Assembly: GCF_932526225.1 (NCBI RefSeq)
Contig: NC_064046.1
Span: 12,321,208-12,385,207, forward strand
Source of the DNA: Nematostella vectensis
Taxonomy: Eukaryota > Cnidaria > Anthozoa > Actiniaria > Edwardsiidae
Reading direction: 5' to 3'
DNA length: 64,000 bases
A program made the translations under genes and the position numbers. Positions 60,301 to 63,133 of the stretch are shown one piece after another. The notes beneath the pieces were generated by a model. That model saw only the letters and a list, made by a program, of their open reading frames with translations, was not told the DNA's origin and made no database searches. The number at the start of each line of letters is the position of its first letter. The first letter of the stretch is position 1.

Positions 60301-60511
60301 TAATGAGAACACAAGTCACATCATCATAAACTCCCGCTAGTTCCACTACTGTACTACTTTATTTGTTTTCTTTTCCGAAGTCAGACGCATAGAATTCATG
60401 TGATTTTAAACGGAGTTTGCACTTTACAAACACGATCACTTGCTTACCTGCACATAGAAACAACGGCAAAATCCAGCGAAATAATAAGGTACAAACTAAT
60501 TGTGAAGGCAT
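16149..60511 (-). CDS. piezo: Piezo mechanosensitive cation channel, 42 coding exons, complete
   Basis: Piezo proteins are trimeric plasma-membrane channels opened by membrane tension. Coding exons from 60448-60511 to 16149-16401 (listed separately) sum to 7,023 nt, or 2,340 residues, close to vertebrate length (about 2,500). All 41 junctions keep phase. Landmarks include [29 protein letters not shown] followed by [58 protein letters not shown], the anchor region [15 protein letters not shown] and [30 protein letters not shown] (outer helix), the extracellular cap with [23 protein letters not shown] (inner pore helix) and [14 protein letters not shown] at the end. Introns host other genes and many repeats. 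An upstream ATG (60534) opens a 13-codon frame overlapping the start. Confidence 0.97.
16440..16813. mobile_element. Palindromic MITE in the last piezo intron
   Basis: The end CACGCAAACATGTTTGTCAA is mirrored at the right by TTGACAAACAAGTTTGCGTG. Internal copies of AACATTTGCGT words suggest nested or repeated arms. It starts 39 bases upstream of exon 42. Confidence 0.7.
17042..17293 (-). CDS. piezo: piezo exon 41
   Basis: Residues 2173-2256, the rest of the cap ([21 protein letters not shown]) ending FASTG before the inner helix. Donor ACTGG|GTAAGT. Confidence 0.97.
17865..17984 (-). CDS. piezo: piezo exon 40
   Basis: Residues 2133-2172, cap. [20 protein letters not shown] aligns with the STARRQLASLLEGT segment. 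Acceptor TTTTCCTTAG, donor AATAT|GTAAAT. Confidence 0.93.
18103..18641. mobile_element. MITE, about 539 bp, GGGGCCGGTTG termini
   Basis: Termini GGGGCCGGTTGCCCAAAGCC and its inverted match CTTTGTGCAACCGGCCCC, followed by GGATAAG repeats (GGATAACTATCCGC words) inside. No open frame. Target duplication unclear. Confidence 0.75.
18833..19002 (-). CDS. piezo: piezo exon 39
   Basis: Residues 2077-2132, cap domain with [15 protein letters not shown], matching LWRISPPSR. Donor ACTCG|GTAAGT. Confidence 0.97.
19439..19549 (-). CDS. piezo: piezo exon 38
   Basis: Residues 2040-2076, [19 protein letters not shown], extracellular cap. Acceptor CTGTTCCAG, donor ACACAG|GTAACA. Confidence 0.95.
19620..20150. 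repeat. Purine-rich GAGGYGAGGTG low-complexity array
   Basis: About 530 bp of nearly pure purine on the plus strand, built from GAGGTGAGGC and GTGGGGTGAAGTGAGG words. The transcribed strand of piezo is read as pyrimidine-rich mRNA sense (CCTCACC), which gives long fake Pro/Ser/Leu frames. It lies in the intron between exons 37 and 38, next to the exon 37 donor. It could form triplex DNA. Confidence 0.95.
20167..20352 (-). CDS. piezo: piezo exon 37
   Basis: Residues 1978-2039. [18 protein letters not shown] then [20 protein letters not shown], the outer pore helix and start of the cap. A CAG acceptor 12 nt further in is also in phase. The longer exon was chosen because its length matches vertebrate PIEZO1. 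Confidence 0.95.
20719..20866 (-). CDS. piezo: piezo exon 36
   Basis: Residues 1928-1977. [20 protein letters not shown] and [13 protein letters not shown], the conserved anchor. Donor GAGAAA|GTAGGT. Confidence 0.98.
20946..21104 (-). CDS. piezo: piezo exon 35
   Basis: Residues 1875-1927, [20 protein letters not shown] and FLTKSY, the highly conserved anchor region. Donor CAAGG|GTAAGC. Confidence 0.98.
21612..21719 (-). CDS. piezo: piezo exon 34
   Basis: Residues 1839-1874. [17 protein letters not shown] matches the invariant RALYLRKTVLGKL. Donor AAACG|GTGAGT. Confidence 0.97.
22422..22480 (-). CDS. piezo: piezo exon 33 (59 nt)
   Basis: Residues 1820-1838, [19 protein letters not shown], matching VPEAFLVMLLIQFSTMVVD. 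Donor GACAG|GTAGCC. Confidence 0.95.
22720..22790 (+). tRNA. tRNA-Gly (anticodon GCC)
   Basis: The 71-nt gene starts GCACTGGTGGTTCAGTGGTA. Box A is TGGTTCAGTGG, box B is GGTTCGATTCC, and the anticodon is GCC at 22752-22754. The acceptor stem GCACTGG/CCAGTGC pairs perfectly. A TTTTTTT Pol III terminator follows at about 22,797. It sits in the piezo intron between exons 32 and 33 on the opposite strand. It matches the metazoan tRNA-Gly(GCC) consensus closely and is probably functional. Confidence 0.98.
22867..22911 (-). CDS. piezo: piezo exon 32 (45 nt)
   Basis: Residues 1805-1819, [15 protein letters not shown], the short loop before VPKTF. Acceptor CATTCTAG, donor AATGTG|GTAAGT. Confidence 0.88.
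23250..23268. repeat. Poly-G tract
   Basis: Run of about 18 G in a piezo intron. Similar G or C runs occur near 14,096, 24,231, 29,830, 49,590, 49,633, 53,287 and 54,250, several of them within the transposon family at 54,007. Confidence 0.9.
23335..23485 (-). CDS. piezo: piezo exon 31
   Basis: Residues 1754-1804. [15 protein letters not shown] and [20 protein letters not shown], matching TDVYALMFLADVVDFIIIIF. Donor CCTGAG|GTTGGT. Confidence 0.94.
23980..24017 (-). CDS. piezo: piezo exon 30 (38 nt)
   Basis: Residues 1742-1753, [12 protein letters not shown] plus split Lys. Acceptor TATCGTCAG, donor ACAA|GTAAGT. Confidence 0.82.
24315..24382 (-). CDS. piezo: piezo exon 29 (68 nt)
   Basis: Residues 1719-1741, Ser/Pro/Asp-rich disordered linker. 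Acceptor GTGAATAG, donor TACCAG|GTTTGT. Phase fits; sequence is not conserved. Confidence 0.75.
24954..25230 (-). CDS. piezo: piezo exon 28
   Basis: Residues 1627-1718. [13 protein letters not shown], then [20 protein letters not shown], matching YDLVQLMALFFHRS. An acidic linker follows. Confidence 0.96.
25650..26145. repeat. Compound minisatellite, about 60-bp units
   Basis: Units of GCAGACCACCTAGTCTTCCTACAGCTTGTCTATAG alternate with diverged CACAGACAACATAGCCTTTC units. The array ends about 20 bp before the exon 27 donor but does not contain it. The words match the interspersed repeat near 10,580-10,640. Confidence 0.85.
26167..26472 (-). CDS. piezo: piezo exon 27
   Basis: Residues 1525-1626. 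Conserved [20 protein letters not shown] and [20 protein letters not shown]. Acceptor TACCCTAG, donor CACACAG|GTAATG. Confidence 0.97.
26907..27439 (-). CDS. piezo: piezo exon 26
   Basis: Residues 1347-1524, the longest exon. [20 protein letters not shown], matching the conserved SGDYFLFESDSEEEE, then a Ser-rich linker and the helix [20 protein letters not shown]. Confidence 0.96.
28198..28208. promoter_or_regulatory. Palindromic kappa-B site upstream of the Maf-like gene
   Basis: GGGGATTCCCC is a perfect palindromic NF-kappaB-type site, 55 bases upstream of the TATA-like box. CCAAT-type boxes (ATTGG near 28,239 and CCAAT near 28,250) lie between them. Binding is inferred from the motif only. 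Confidence 0.55.
28263..28269 (+). promoter_or_regulatory. TATA-like box of the Maf-like gene
   Basis: CATATAA lies 51 bases before the ATG at 28,320, predicting transcription start near 28,295 and a leader of about 25 nt. Confidence 0.5.
28320..28931 (+). CDS. Maf-type bZIP transcription factor, intronless
   Basis: A single open frame of 203 residues. A longer frame begins at a GTG 12 bases earlier; the ATG at 28,320 is the sensible start. Residues 1-60 are acidic ([12 protein letters not shown]) and may be an activation segment. Residues 89-115 match the Maf extended homology region ([17 protein letters not shown]). Residues 119-138 are the basic region [20 protein letters not shown] with the Maf-type Tyr and NxxxCR contacts. 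A leucine-zipper coiled coil follows to about 187. It would bind DNA as a dimer in the nucleus. It lies within the large piezo intron between exons 25 and 26 on the opposite strand. AATAAA near 29,256 is a candidate poly(A) signal. Whether it is a small or large Maf is unclear. Confidence 0.92.
   Translation: MDFGDLKDDFDPFDLPTANPTLFAVVESLNKVPAWLDGTSVESMLEALNHGPSDDSSKDDDTSSNTSMIISSKGKRPKEGETFEDCETQFTDKELMELSVRELNTKLRGLPSTEIDTIRKRRRSLKNRGYAMNCRTKREQENKELAKMNKKLARDVVSMKEELRKIKKERDAMKTKYDKMREVLNRLCRESARFYNNEKKNSS
29668..30000. mobile_element. Diverged, truncated copy of the CAGGCCCGTACCC family
   Basis: Shares TCCACTTTCGG, then CAATAGACGTGCTATTTG, a poly-G centre and GGGATTTCGCACCCC with the complete copy at 54,007-54,341. 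The terminal repeats are missing or decayed. It ends at the left edge of the 4.6-kb minisatellite. Confidence 0.7.
30012..34570. repeat. 4.6-kb minisatellite, about 70 copies of a 64-66-bp piezo exon 25 donor junction
   Basis: The plus-strand unit reads CTTCATAATGTGACTACGGC, then TTAAATTCATAGTTATGTCC, then TTGTTATCAAGGCTTATAAC and TGAC. On the minus strand each unit contains CACATTATGAAG|GTGAGATATAAG or the GTCAGT variant, that is, the end of exon 25 and its donor. The first unit is the real junction at 34,571. Two spacer types (64 and 66 bp) alternate. Marker variants recur about 1.42-1.48 kb apart (for example ACCAAGG near 31,200, 32,684 and 34,101), so there is higher-order structure. Confidence 0.95.
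34571..34647 (-). CDS. piezo: piezo exon 25
   Basis: Residues 1321-1346, [12 protein letters not shown] to YEPQSHYE. Acceptor CGCTTTCAG, donor TATGAAG|GTGAGA. The exon was found from phase and context and supplies the missing base between exons 24 and 26. Its last 19 bases and donor are the unit of the 4.6-kb minisatellite that starts exactly here. Confidence 0.88.
35227..35316 (-). CDS. piezo: piezo exon 24
   Basis: Residues 1291-1320. RGAELVNEH then KVKMDRIKK, matching ASRG...LKRQMERIRAKQ. Charged cytosolic beam region. Donor AAATC|GTAAGT. Confidence 0.93.
35420..35737. repeat. Tandem copies of the piezo exon 23 end and donor
   Basis: Three to four units of 80-95 bp. Each carries about 60 nt of exon 23 (CTGACTGCTCCCTGTGATCT on plus), its CACCTATAAGCC donor and intron sequence GTCACGCAACGGC. 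Confidence 0.9.
35738..36003 (-). CDS. piezo: piezo exon 23
   Basis: Residues 1203-1290. [19 protein letters not shown] to [19 protein letters not shown]. The donor is GCTTATAG|GTGAGT. An earlier GTGGTACGAG is not used because phase requires the longer exon. Copies of its end with donor follow downstream. Confidence 0.9.
36274..36312. repeat. (GT)n microsatellite
   Basis: About 19 GT dinucleotides with one interruption, in the piezo intron between exons 22 and 23. Confidence 0.95.
36364..36570 (-). CDS. piezo: piezo exon 22
   Basis: Residues 1134-1202. [20 protein letters not shown] and [20 protein letters not shown]. The acceptor CTGTTCCAG and the first bases are amplified in the upstream intron. 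Confidence 0.95.
36571..37440. repeat. Copies of the piezo exon 22 acceptor, including a 72-bp array
   Basis: Three diverged copies (36,640-36,840) contain GACC(T/A)AGTA...ATGCTG(G/T)AA, i.e. the exon start plus acceptor. Five more regular 72-bp units at 37,100-37,430 share GTATGCTGGAACAGTAAAG. A 240-bp hairpin lies between. Confidence 0.88.
36841..37080. repeat. 240-bp near-perfect inverted repeat
   Basis: Both ends read CGATAGAGAGAGACCTGATT when taken inward. Arms of about 100 nt surround an AT-rich centre near 36,960. It is embedded in the exon 22 acceptor array. Confidence 0.9.
37557..37729 (-). CDS. piezo: piezo exon 21
   Basis: Residues 1076-1133. [17 protein letters not shown] matches SDFLLLLCASQQ. 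Donor TGCAAG|GTGGAG is suboptimal; phase supports it. Confidence 0.88.
38189..38281 (-). CDS. piezo: piezo exon 20
   Basis: Residues 1045-1075. [18 protein letters not shown] matches DYPWR...LIKWLYLPD. Acceptor GCTTCTTAG with a CTAAC branch-like site. Confidence 0.95.
38390..38666. mobile_element. MITE with about 50-bp terminal inverted repeats
   Basis: Ends GGTGTTACACGGGATAACAT and its inverted partner ATGTTATCTCGTGTAACACC, continuing through AAAAACTTTTCG. About 277 bp, no coding capacity. It lies in the intron upstream of piezo exon 20. Confidence 0.85.
38854..39055 (-). CDS. piezo: piezo exon 19
   Basis: Residues 978-1044. Membrane helices ending [17 protein letters not shown], matching LYQYLLCLGMPPALC. 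Donor CTTG|GTATGT. Confidence 0.96.
39185..39241. repeat. Single degraded copy of the piezo exon 18 end
   Basis: GCCAAAGTGTTAGAAAAACT then GGTTAAGCAGGTA copies the exon 18 sequence at 39,249-39,288 with few differences, immediately downstream of the donor. Confidence 0.85.
39242..39385 (-). CDS. piezo: piezo exon 18
   Basis: Residues 930-977. [16 protein letters not shown] matches the CLKYFINFFFYKFGLE motif. A degraded copy of its end lies just downstream. Confidence 0.96.
39614..39670 (-). CDS. piezo: piezo exon 17
   Basis: Residues 911-929, [19 protein letters not shown], one membrane helix. Acceptor AACTGCAG, donor CAG|GTGAGA. Confidence 0.92.
40040..41012. repeat. 34-bp minisatellite, about 28 copies, from the piezo exon 16 donor
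   Basis: Plus unit GTACGGTTACCTTAAGTCTA then TAGCGTCCCCAATG. On the minus strand each holds CTTAAG|GTAACC followed by the start of the intron (ATTGGGGAC). The authentic donor ATTAAG|GTAACGATTGGGGAC is the first unit. Confidence 0.95.
41016..41108 (-). CDS. piezo: piezo exon 16
   Basis: Residues 880-910, [19 protein letters not shown]. The donor ATTAAG|GTAACG adjoins the 34-bp array 40,040-41,012, whose units copy this junction. Confidence 0.93.
41743..41922 (-). CDS. piezo: piezo exon 15
   Basis: Residues 820-879, [19 protein letters not shown] then [10 protein letters not shown], matching the conserved CKMLYQL region. Donor GACAAG|GTACGT. Confidence 0.96.
42000..42320. repeat. Direct and inverted repeat cluster
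   Basis: TATAGCAGATAGGTCTGCTT occurs at about 42,000 and again at about 42,286, and CCTTGTACCCAGG near 42,035 is inverted near 42,182. Intronic; origin unknown. Confidence 0.7.
42636..42990 (-). CDS. piezo: piezo exon 14
   Basis: Residues about 701-819. A long Ser/Pro/Arg-rich disordered stretch, then [19 protein letters not shown]. Its intron upstream (42,991-47,213) hosts the GPCR gene. Confidence 0.93.
43260..43760. repeat. Long-unit tandem repeat, about 180-bp period, 2.5 copies
   Basis: GTAGTTTTTGTAGTAAAACG and GGGTGAAATGTACTTTATTT blocks repeat in order. Within the piezo intron that hosts the GPCR gene. Confidence 0.85.
43761..45410. other. No gene seen; intron of piezo, upstream of the GPCR
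   Basis: AT-rich sequence. A TTTCCTTTACAG at 45,402-45,413 could be an acceptor for a 5'UTR intron of the GPCR gene. No core promoter motif could be fixed. Confidence 0.4.
45439..46389 (+). CDS. Rhodopsin-like (class A) GPCR, intronless, orphan
   Basis: A single frame of 316 residues starting at the ATG at 45,439 (a GTG lies one codon earlier). Seven hydrophobic segments are visible. Class A marks are Asn in TM1 ([12 protein letters not shown]), LAVIDLLMG in TM2 with the conserved Asp, MNIDRYIGM at the end of TM3, Trp in TM4 (VIAWLLAAI) and [16 protein letters not shown] in TM7 (NPxxF variant of NPxxY). TM6 lacks the CWxP motif ([13 protein letters not shown]). Short N-terminus with an N-glycosylation site (INTS). 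The ligand is unknown. It looks like one of the lineage-expanded, single-exon cnidarian receptors. It is nested in the piezo intron between exons 13 and 14, opposite strand. Confidence 0.92.
   Translation: MIISINTSCGLSAEMVILYPDLTKKTRKMITLAQAILHGVTCPFTIALNLTIILVLLKVRSLRSNANITIGFLAVIDLLMGLIIQPSLVAENILHYSQHMPSCSNLAYHYYTDRILYLIFQTLTFSSLHHLTLMNIDRYIGMKNTFRYPVIVTQGRLVIGVVIAWLLAAILALNVFFPVVMIPMTVSVLACVLVCVYCSFVVTRESRRHHRQIIAQHVAVGLPPSMLQPRKANWVFVFLTVVLLITYFLAGLIRSLINRPSSIFNETSTLVIMNAILNPIIFISRSKDFRTALRGLLEIHSGAIQPHHSNWLNGVN
46680..46985. repeat. Degenerate tandem repeat, about 45-bp units
   Basis: GGAGAGATGGGGCCTTATCCC-like units repeat about seven times with many changes. Located downstream of the GPCR. 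Confidence 0.8.
47214..47390 (-). CDS. piezo: piezo exon 13
   Basis: Residues about 642-700, LYNLGLRQH then [13 protein letters not shown], matching ILQLHYFHRPFM. Donor AAGG|GTAAGA. Confidence 0.95.
47810..48140. repeat. Two-copy repeat beside piezo exon 12
   Basis: Two nearly identical blocks of about 185 bp contain GGCAATCAAATGGGTACGAA, ATGGCCGCTTAATAGAGGTA and CCAAAAACTCTGAGAAACAT. The second ends about 30 bp from the exon 12 donor but does not include it. Confidence 0.88.
48157..48305 (-). CDS. piezo: piezo exon 12
   Basis: Residues 593-641. [20 protein letters not shown] then [15 protein letters not shown], matching the YTFQF...YWRNLTG region. Acceptor TATATAG. Confidence 0.95.
49000..49202 (-). 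CDS. piezo: piezo exon 11
   Basis: Residues about 525-592 with [16 protein letters not shown], matching the conserved YAKYWIYVCAG region. The acceptor GATCCGCAG and exon start are repeated upstream about eight times. Confidence 0.93.
49203..50035. repeat. About eight diverged copies of the piezo exon 11 acceptor
   Basis: Each copy has, on plus, AACGTA(A)T(C)AACAGGAGCTGTGGAT or a close variant, equal to the exon 11 start and its acceptor (ATCCACAG|CTCCTGTTGA on minus). Spacing is about 70-110 bp. A transposon copy (49,562-49,767) interrupts the array. Confidence 0.88.
49562..49767. mobile_element. Short copy of the CAGGCCCGTACCC element, 206 bp
   Basis: Ends CAGGCCCGTACCCAGGATTT and GGGGTGCAGGGGGGTACGG-like right end (CCTGGGTACGGGCCTG). 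Two poly-G tracts inside. It has inserted into one unit of the exon 11 acceptor array, so it is younger than the array. Confidence 0.85.
50195..50221 (-). CDS. piezo: piezo exon 10 (27-nt microexon)
   Basis: Encodes about SLEAASSS with split codons at both ends, in the disordered linker before the next blade. Acceptor TTTTTTCCAG, donor CTCAG|GTGGGT. Phase-consistent, but a microexon in a disordered region is the least certain call. Confidence 0.7.
50577..50721 (-). CDS. piezo: piezo exon 9
   Basis: Residues 468-515, [19 protein letters not shown]. The acceptor TTTGTTTTAG and first exon bases are the unit of the 32-bp array beside it. Confidence 0.93.
50722..51090. repeat. 32-bp array, about 11 copies, from the piezo exon 9 acceptor
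   Basis: Plus unit CCCACGTGAACAGAGTCTAA then AACAAACGAATG. On minus each reads TTTGTTTTAG|ACTCTGTTCACGTGGG, an acceptor plus 16 bases of exon 9. Confidence 0.95.
51463..51732 (-). CDS. piezo: piezo exon 8
   Basis: Residues 378-467, [19 protein letters not shown] then [20 protein letters not shown], highly conserved. The start of the exon with its acceptor is repeated upstream in the intron. Confidence 0.97.
51733..51990. repeat. Three diverged copies of the piezo exon 8 acceptor
   Basis: CTCCATGTCTGAAGAAAGAG near 51,790, CTGCATGACTGAAGAAAGAG near 51,883 and CTCCATGTCTAAAGAAAGAA near 51,961 match the true junction CTCCACGTCTAAAGAAAG at 51,725, with flanking exon-like bases. Confidence 0.8.
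52365..52568 (-). CDS. piezo: piezo exon 7
   Basis: Residues 310-377. An acidic, proline-rich disordered linker, then [15 protein letters not shown]. Acceptor TGTTTCAG, donor ATGATG|GTAAGT. Confidence 0.95.
52686..52850 (-). mobile_element. tRNA-derived SINE
   Basis: On minus it begins GCCTAGGTAGCGCAGTTGGC (box A), then GGGTTCGATTCCCGG (box B), then a tRNA-unrelated body with TTTTCTCCAGGTTCTCCGG and TTTTCCTTCC. This head and body layout is typical of invertebrate SINEs. It sits in the intron upstream of piezo exon 7. Confidence 0.8.
53190..53390. mobile_element. Long-arm hairpin element with poly-G loop
   Basis: TATAGCGAAAAACCGGCCTC, CGATTCGTGGCCGCCATCTT and GGATTTTGAGC are mirrored across a poly-G run. 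The arms are about 70-80 nt. Foldback MITE or similar. Confidence 0.85.
53400..54000. other. Intron sequence, nothing recognised
   Basis: AT-rich part of the piezo intron between exons 6 and 7. Confidence 0.5.
54007..54341. mobile_element. Complete copy of the CAGGCCCGTACCC element, 335 bp
   Basis: Termini CAGGCCCGTACCCAGG and CCTGGGTACGGGCCTG are perfect inverted repeats. AACAT flanks both sides (54,002-54,006 and 54,342-54,346), a 5-bp target duplication. Poly-C and poly-G tracts inside. Non-autonomous. Confidence 0.9.
54576..54875. mobile_element. MITE, about 300 bp, GAGAGCTTAAGC termini
   Basis: The left arm AGAGAGCTTAAGCAAGTCAA continues through GCATCAAAAACGGCGCGCGC and is mirrored at the right end. 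The interior has a tandem GTGACCGCGCGCGTAGAACG block. ATT on both sides may be the target duplication. Confidence 0.85.
55382..55681. repeat. Two extra copies of the piezo exon 6 end and donor
   Basis: About 130-bp units at roughly 55,390-55,520 and 55,550-55,650 repeat CATAAGAATAACTCCTGGAC, GATAGAACCTGG and TACCTACCTC from exon 6 and its donor. The distal copy is more diverged. Confidence 0.88.
55682..55838 (-). CDS. piezo: piezo exon 6
   Basis: Residues about 257-309 with [20 protein letters not shown]. Its donor ATGGAG|GTAGGT and preceding coding bases are duplicated downstream (55,382-55,681). Confidence 0.95.
56020..56460 (-). CDS. piezo: piezo exon 5
   Basis: Residues about 110-256. 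[20 protein letters not shown] opens the next blade helices. Several membrane segments follow. Confidence 0.95.
57095..57650. mobile_element. Element with weak inverted arms and an 84-codon frame
   Basis: GTCATTCA...CACTCAGTGAAG-type words near 57,135-57,170 are inverted near 57,575-57,630. Between them an open plus frame (57,162-57,416) encodes a basic, coiled-coil-like segment ([14 protein letters not shown]-like). Its protein family is not recognised. In the intron between piezo exons 4 and 5. Confidence 0.35.
57692..57734 (-). CDS. piezo: piezo exon 4 (43 nt)
   Basis: Residues about 96-109, [15 protein letters not shown], matching SCSRWETLSRHIG of vertebrate PIEZO1. Donor CAG|GTTTGT is weak but the phase fits both sides. 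Confidence 0.88.
58018..58143 (-). CDS. piezo: piezo exon 3
   Basis: Residues about 54-95, [20 protein letters not shown], matching the conserved GHTG...LLGLS segment. Donor AACT|GTAAGT. Confidence 0.92.
58337..58432 (-). CDS. piezo: piezo exon 2
   Basis: Residues about 22-53. [20 protein letters not shown] continues helix 1-2, matching the LLRFSGLSLVYLL region. The frame differs from the longest open frame here. Acceptor TTTTCAG, donor GCC|GTATGT. Confidence 0.9.
58433..60447. other. Piezo intron 1, nothing recognised
   Basis: AT-rich, no exon or repeat structure stands out. Short plus-strand frames here lack support. Confidence 0.6.
60448..60511 (-). CDS. piezo: piezo exon 1
   Basis: Residues 1-21 plus one base. 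The ATG at 60511 opens [11 protein letters not shown], aligning with the first helix of known Piezos. Donor GCAG|GTAAGC. Confidence 0.88.
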
Positions 60512-60534
60512 CCTTGTAACACTGGCTCTGTCAT
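60496..60534 (-). promoter_or_regulatory. Overlapping upstream ORF of piezo
   Basis: An ATG at 60,534 opens 12 codons and a stop at 60,496-60,498, overlapping the piezo ATG (60,511) in another frame. If the transcript includes it, it should lower Piezo translation. The 5' end is not known. Confidence 0.5.
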
Positions 60535-61434
60535 CGGGTTTATGAAACTATCCAAAGAGTAATTCTGTAAGTTCTCCTCACAGACGAATTTCTTTGTGGT
60601 CGAAGTCACATAACACGTTTCTCTGACGATTTGAATCGTTCTAGTATAATTTTCACTTAATCGTCTCTCGTACAGACGACAAGCTGTAGTCAGCCCATCG
60701 AGACGTCGCTGATCTGTTGTTGGTTATGCTTGTGGTGGTTTTATTAACGTGGGATTGCCGATAATTTCCCAAGATATTTCGAAATTATTTCAAATAACAA
60801 CAAGTGCCGCCCACATTTTTAGGGTCAGCGGCTAACCTTTTTGTGGTACGCCTGTGGCGTGATCTGTTGATTCTAGAGGGGGGAGGGGGGGCTATTCTAG
60901 AAAATGCGCGTTTTTGTCAGTTGTAGTGTTTTTGCGTCTCGCGCCACTATTCTGATGTAAATAAGCTTGTAACGATTTACCTTCTTCAGTCTGCCCTGAA
61001 GAAGTCTTATTAAAGACGAAAATTTGGCAGAGTCGAATTCCGGTTTTTGGTGTATTGTGGAAAAAATCTCTACGAATAGAATCAAAAAGCCCAAACTGTC
61101 GCACCAGAACAATGAATACAATACACAAAAACTGGAAATCGGTTTCCAGTTTTTGTGTATTGTGTAAAAAATCTCAGTACTGATGTTATATTCAAGTATG
61201 ATATGTATTATCTATCCTTTCAAATGACTTAGCAAAATGAAAGCCCCATCTACACTACCAATTTTAAGTTAATGAACGATTATTTGAAGGTTTCTGGTTC
61301 GTACGATTCATACGGAATTCATACCATTTTCAGCCAATAGGAGAGCCAGCTCGCATTACGTCATTACATCACGCCATTGAAAATTCCTCATTCATTCTCT
61401 AACACCACTTCCCTGCTCTTATCTAAGCTTTAAC
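60535..61434. other. Divergent intergenic region of piezo and the 61,435 gene
   Basis: About 0.9 kb that should hold both promoters. It has no clear TATA box. It contains a perfect hairpin at 61,119-61,162 (CAATACACAAAAACTGGAAA and its mirror) and a direct copy of one arm near 61,042. Confidence 0.6.
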
Positions 61435-61708
61435 ATGGCTCCCAAAATGAGAAGCAGTAATGTTCTGCGTTATATTGAGAGTGCGGGACTCTCTGAGGAT
61501 CTCAGCGAGTTTGAGAGTGAGAACGTATCGGCAGGGTCTCGCTTGGCCACCAAGAATGAGACTGCAGTTCATGTAGAGAGCACAGCTCGTCTATATGAAC
61601 TCCGTCTTATTCAGATGGAGAAATTCGCCATACGAGAGAAGGACACGGCTATTCTTTTTGGTGAAAATAGCCGTCCATTTAGGGCGGCTACTATCAAGAC
61701 CTTTCTCG
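61435..61708 (+). CDS. Unknown gene, exon 1
   Basis: 91 codons plus one base, polar and Ser/Glu-rich, with an optimal GTAAGT donor. Confidence 0.55.
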
Positions 61709-63133
61709 GTAAGTGTAAAGTATGATGCTCTATCTAAATACTGTAAATGAGACTAAAAAAGGACGATCTAATAACTTACGTACGTAAAGCCTCAAGACCG
61801 GCGCACATGTTGAGGAAAATTTCACGCATTCACTCTGCTTACTGCCTCGCAAGGCCAAAAACGCACATTTTAAGCAGGAGATAATTATGTCACAGTTGCT
61901 TCAAGCAGGAGATGATTTTGTCTCAGTTGTTTTTTTTTAAATTTTAAGCCCTGATTATATTTTATATAAACTCGTACAACATGTTTATAATGCTTTACAC
62001 AATTCAAAGATTGCAAAACACTCACTACTCTTTTCTATTTTGTGTGCATAAAGTAGATATCTAACTCTCCCTTGCTGTACCCCTTGATATTGTGATATTT
62101 TCTGATACTGTTTTGTGATATTTTCTGATACTGTGATTCTCGTTTATATCCAATGCTTATTCGAAAACAAAATAGACTATATTTTTCCTATTTACTTGCT
62201 TAATTGAATTATCACATATTAGATAAATTATAGATGTCTTCACTTTTTCTCTAAACATAATATTGCATATAGTATCATATCTAGTAGCTAATAATTTTGA
62301 GATTAATGATGATATATTTTAATGACATATTTTAGTCTAGTTTGATGGTACAGTGATTTTTAATGTGAGATATTTAAGTCTAGTTTGATGGTTTAGTGAC
62401 ATCCATATTGATTAACTACACTTGATTTGGTATTTTGATTAAGACACTTTGCAATAATATAATTGGTTAATGACTCTGTCATACAGATTCTGGATGCCGA
62501 AGTTTGGGCATGTTGGCCCATACAGTGAGCAAGTAAAAAGGGATCATGATGGGAAAATTGTAGACATCATCCCAAAAGGGAACCCTATGGAGGATGCTGG
62601 TAAGTGTCTGTTATGATGATTATGTCAGTATTCCTGTCAGCCTTATCATTATACCAGTACAAGAAACTGGCTTGTACTTGTAGCATAGCTGTCAACTCTC
62701 CCGCATTAGGTGGGAGTCTCAAGATTTATTTCTATCACGGAGGGTACAAGATGCAGGTTGCAGGTCGGCTGCAGGTTGGGTACAAAATGCAGGTCAGGTG
62801 ATTACAGTTTTTTTTTTTTTTTTTGCTTTAACTATTTCATACAAACTACGGCTCACATGACGCGTTAAAATATTGAATACTTAGATTCACGTTTATTACT
62901 AAACAATTATGTGACCTTGGTAATAAAGAATATCCTTCCAGTCTCAAGGTTTTATTTCTATCATTTTCTTAAAAGGTGTCAAGACATTGATACGTTCCTT
63001 AAATAAAAGGAAGCACCGACCTTCTAGAAGAGACATGAGGGCCGGCATGAAGCCCTATGAGGCAAAGAAGGCGCCACCATTCTCTCTTGAGGATATGCTC
63101 AAGATGAGAGAATACTGTTTGAAGACAGTTGAG
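61435..63133 (+). CDS. Unknown protein, three candidate exons, runs beyond or ends unresolved
   Basis: Candidate exons are 61435-61708, 62487-62599 and 62976-63133. Exons 2 and 3 join in phase (GCTG|GTAAGT to TTAAAAG|GT) and encode FWMPKFGHVGPYSEQVKRDH, then NPMEDAGVKTLIRSLNKRKH and PPFSLEDMLKMREYCLKTVE. Exon 1 starts ATGGCTCCCAAAATG and ends TTTCTCG|GTAAGT, one base out of phase with exon 2. So a small exon is missing, a weaker donor (AA|GTGTAA at 61,712) is used, or exon 1 belongs elsewhere. The basic middle and the last segment loosely resemble the core-binding part of transposon-derived tyrosine recombinases. That is a guess. Downstream exons would lie past the window. Confidence 0.5.
62487..62599 (+). 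CDS. Unknown gene, exon 2
   Basis: 37 codons flanked by CATACAG and GCTG|GTAAGT. Frame chosen because it alone is open. Confidence 0.55.
62976..63133 (+). CDS. Unknown gene, exon 3
   Basis: 52 codons, Lys/Arg-rich, flanked by TTCTTAAAAG and GTTGAG|GTAAAC. Confidence 0.55.
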
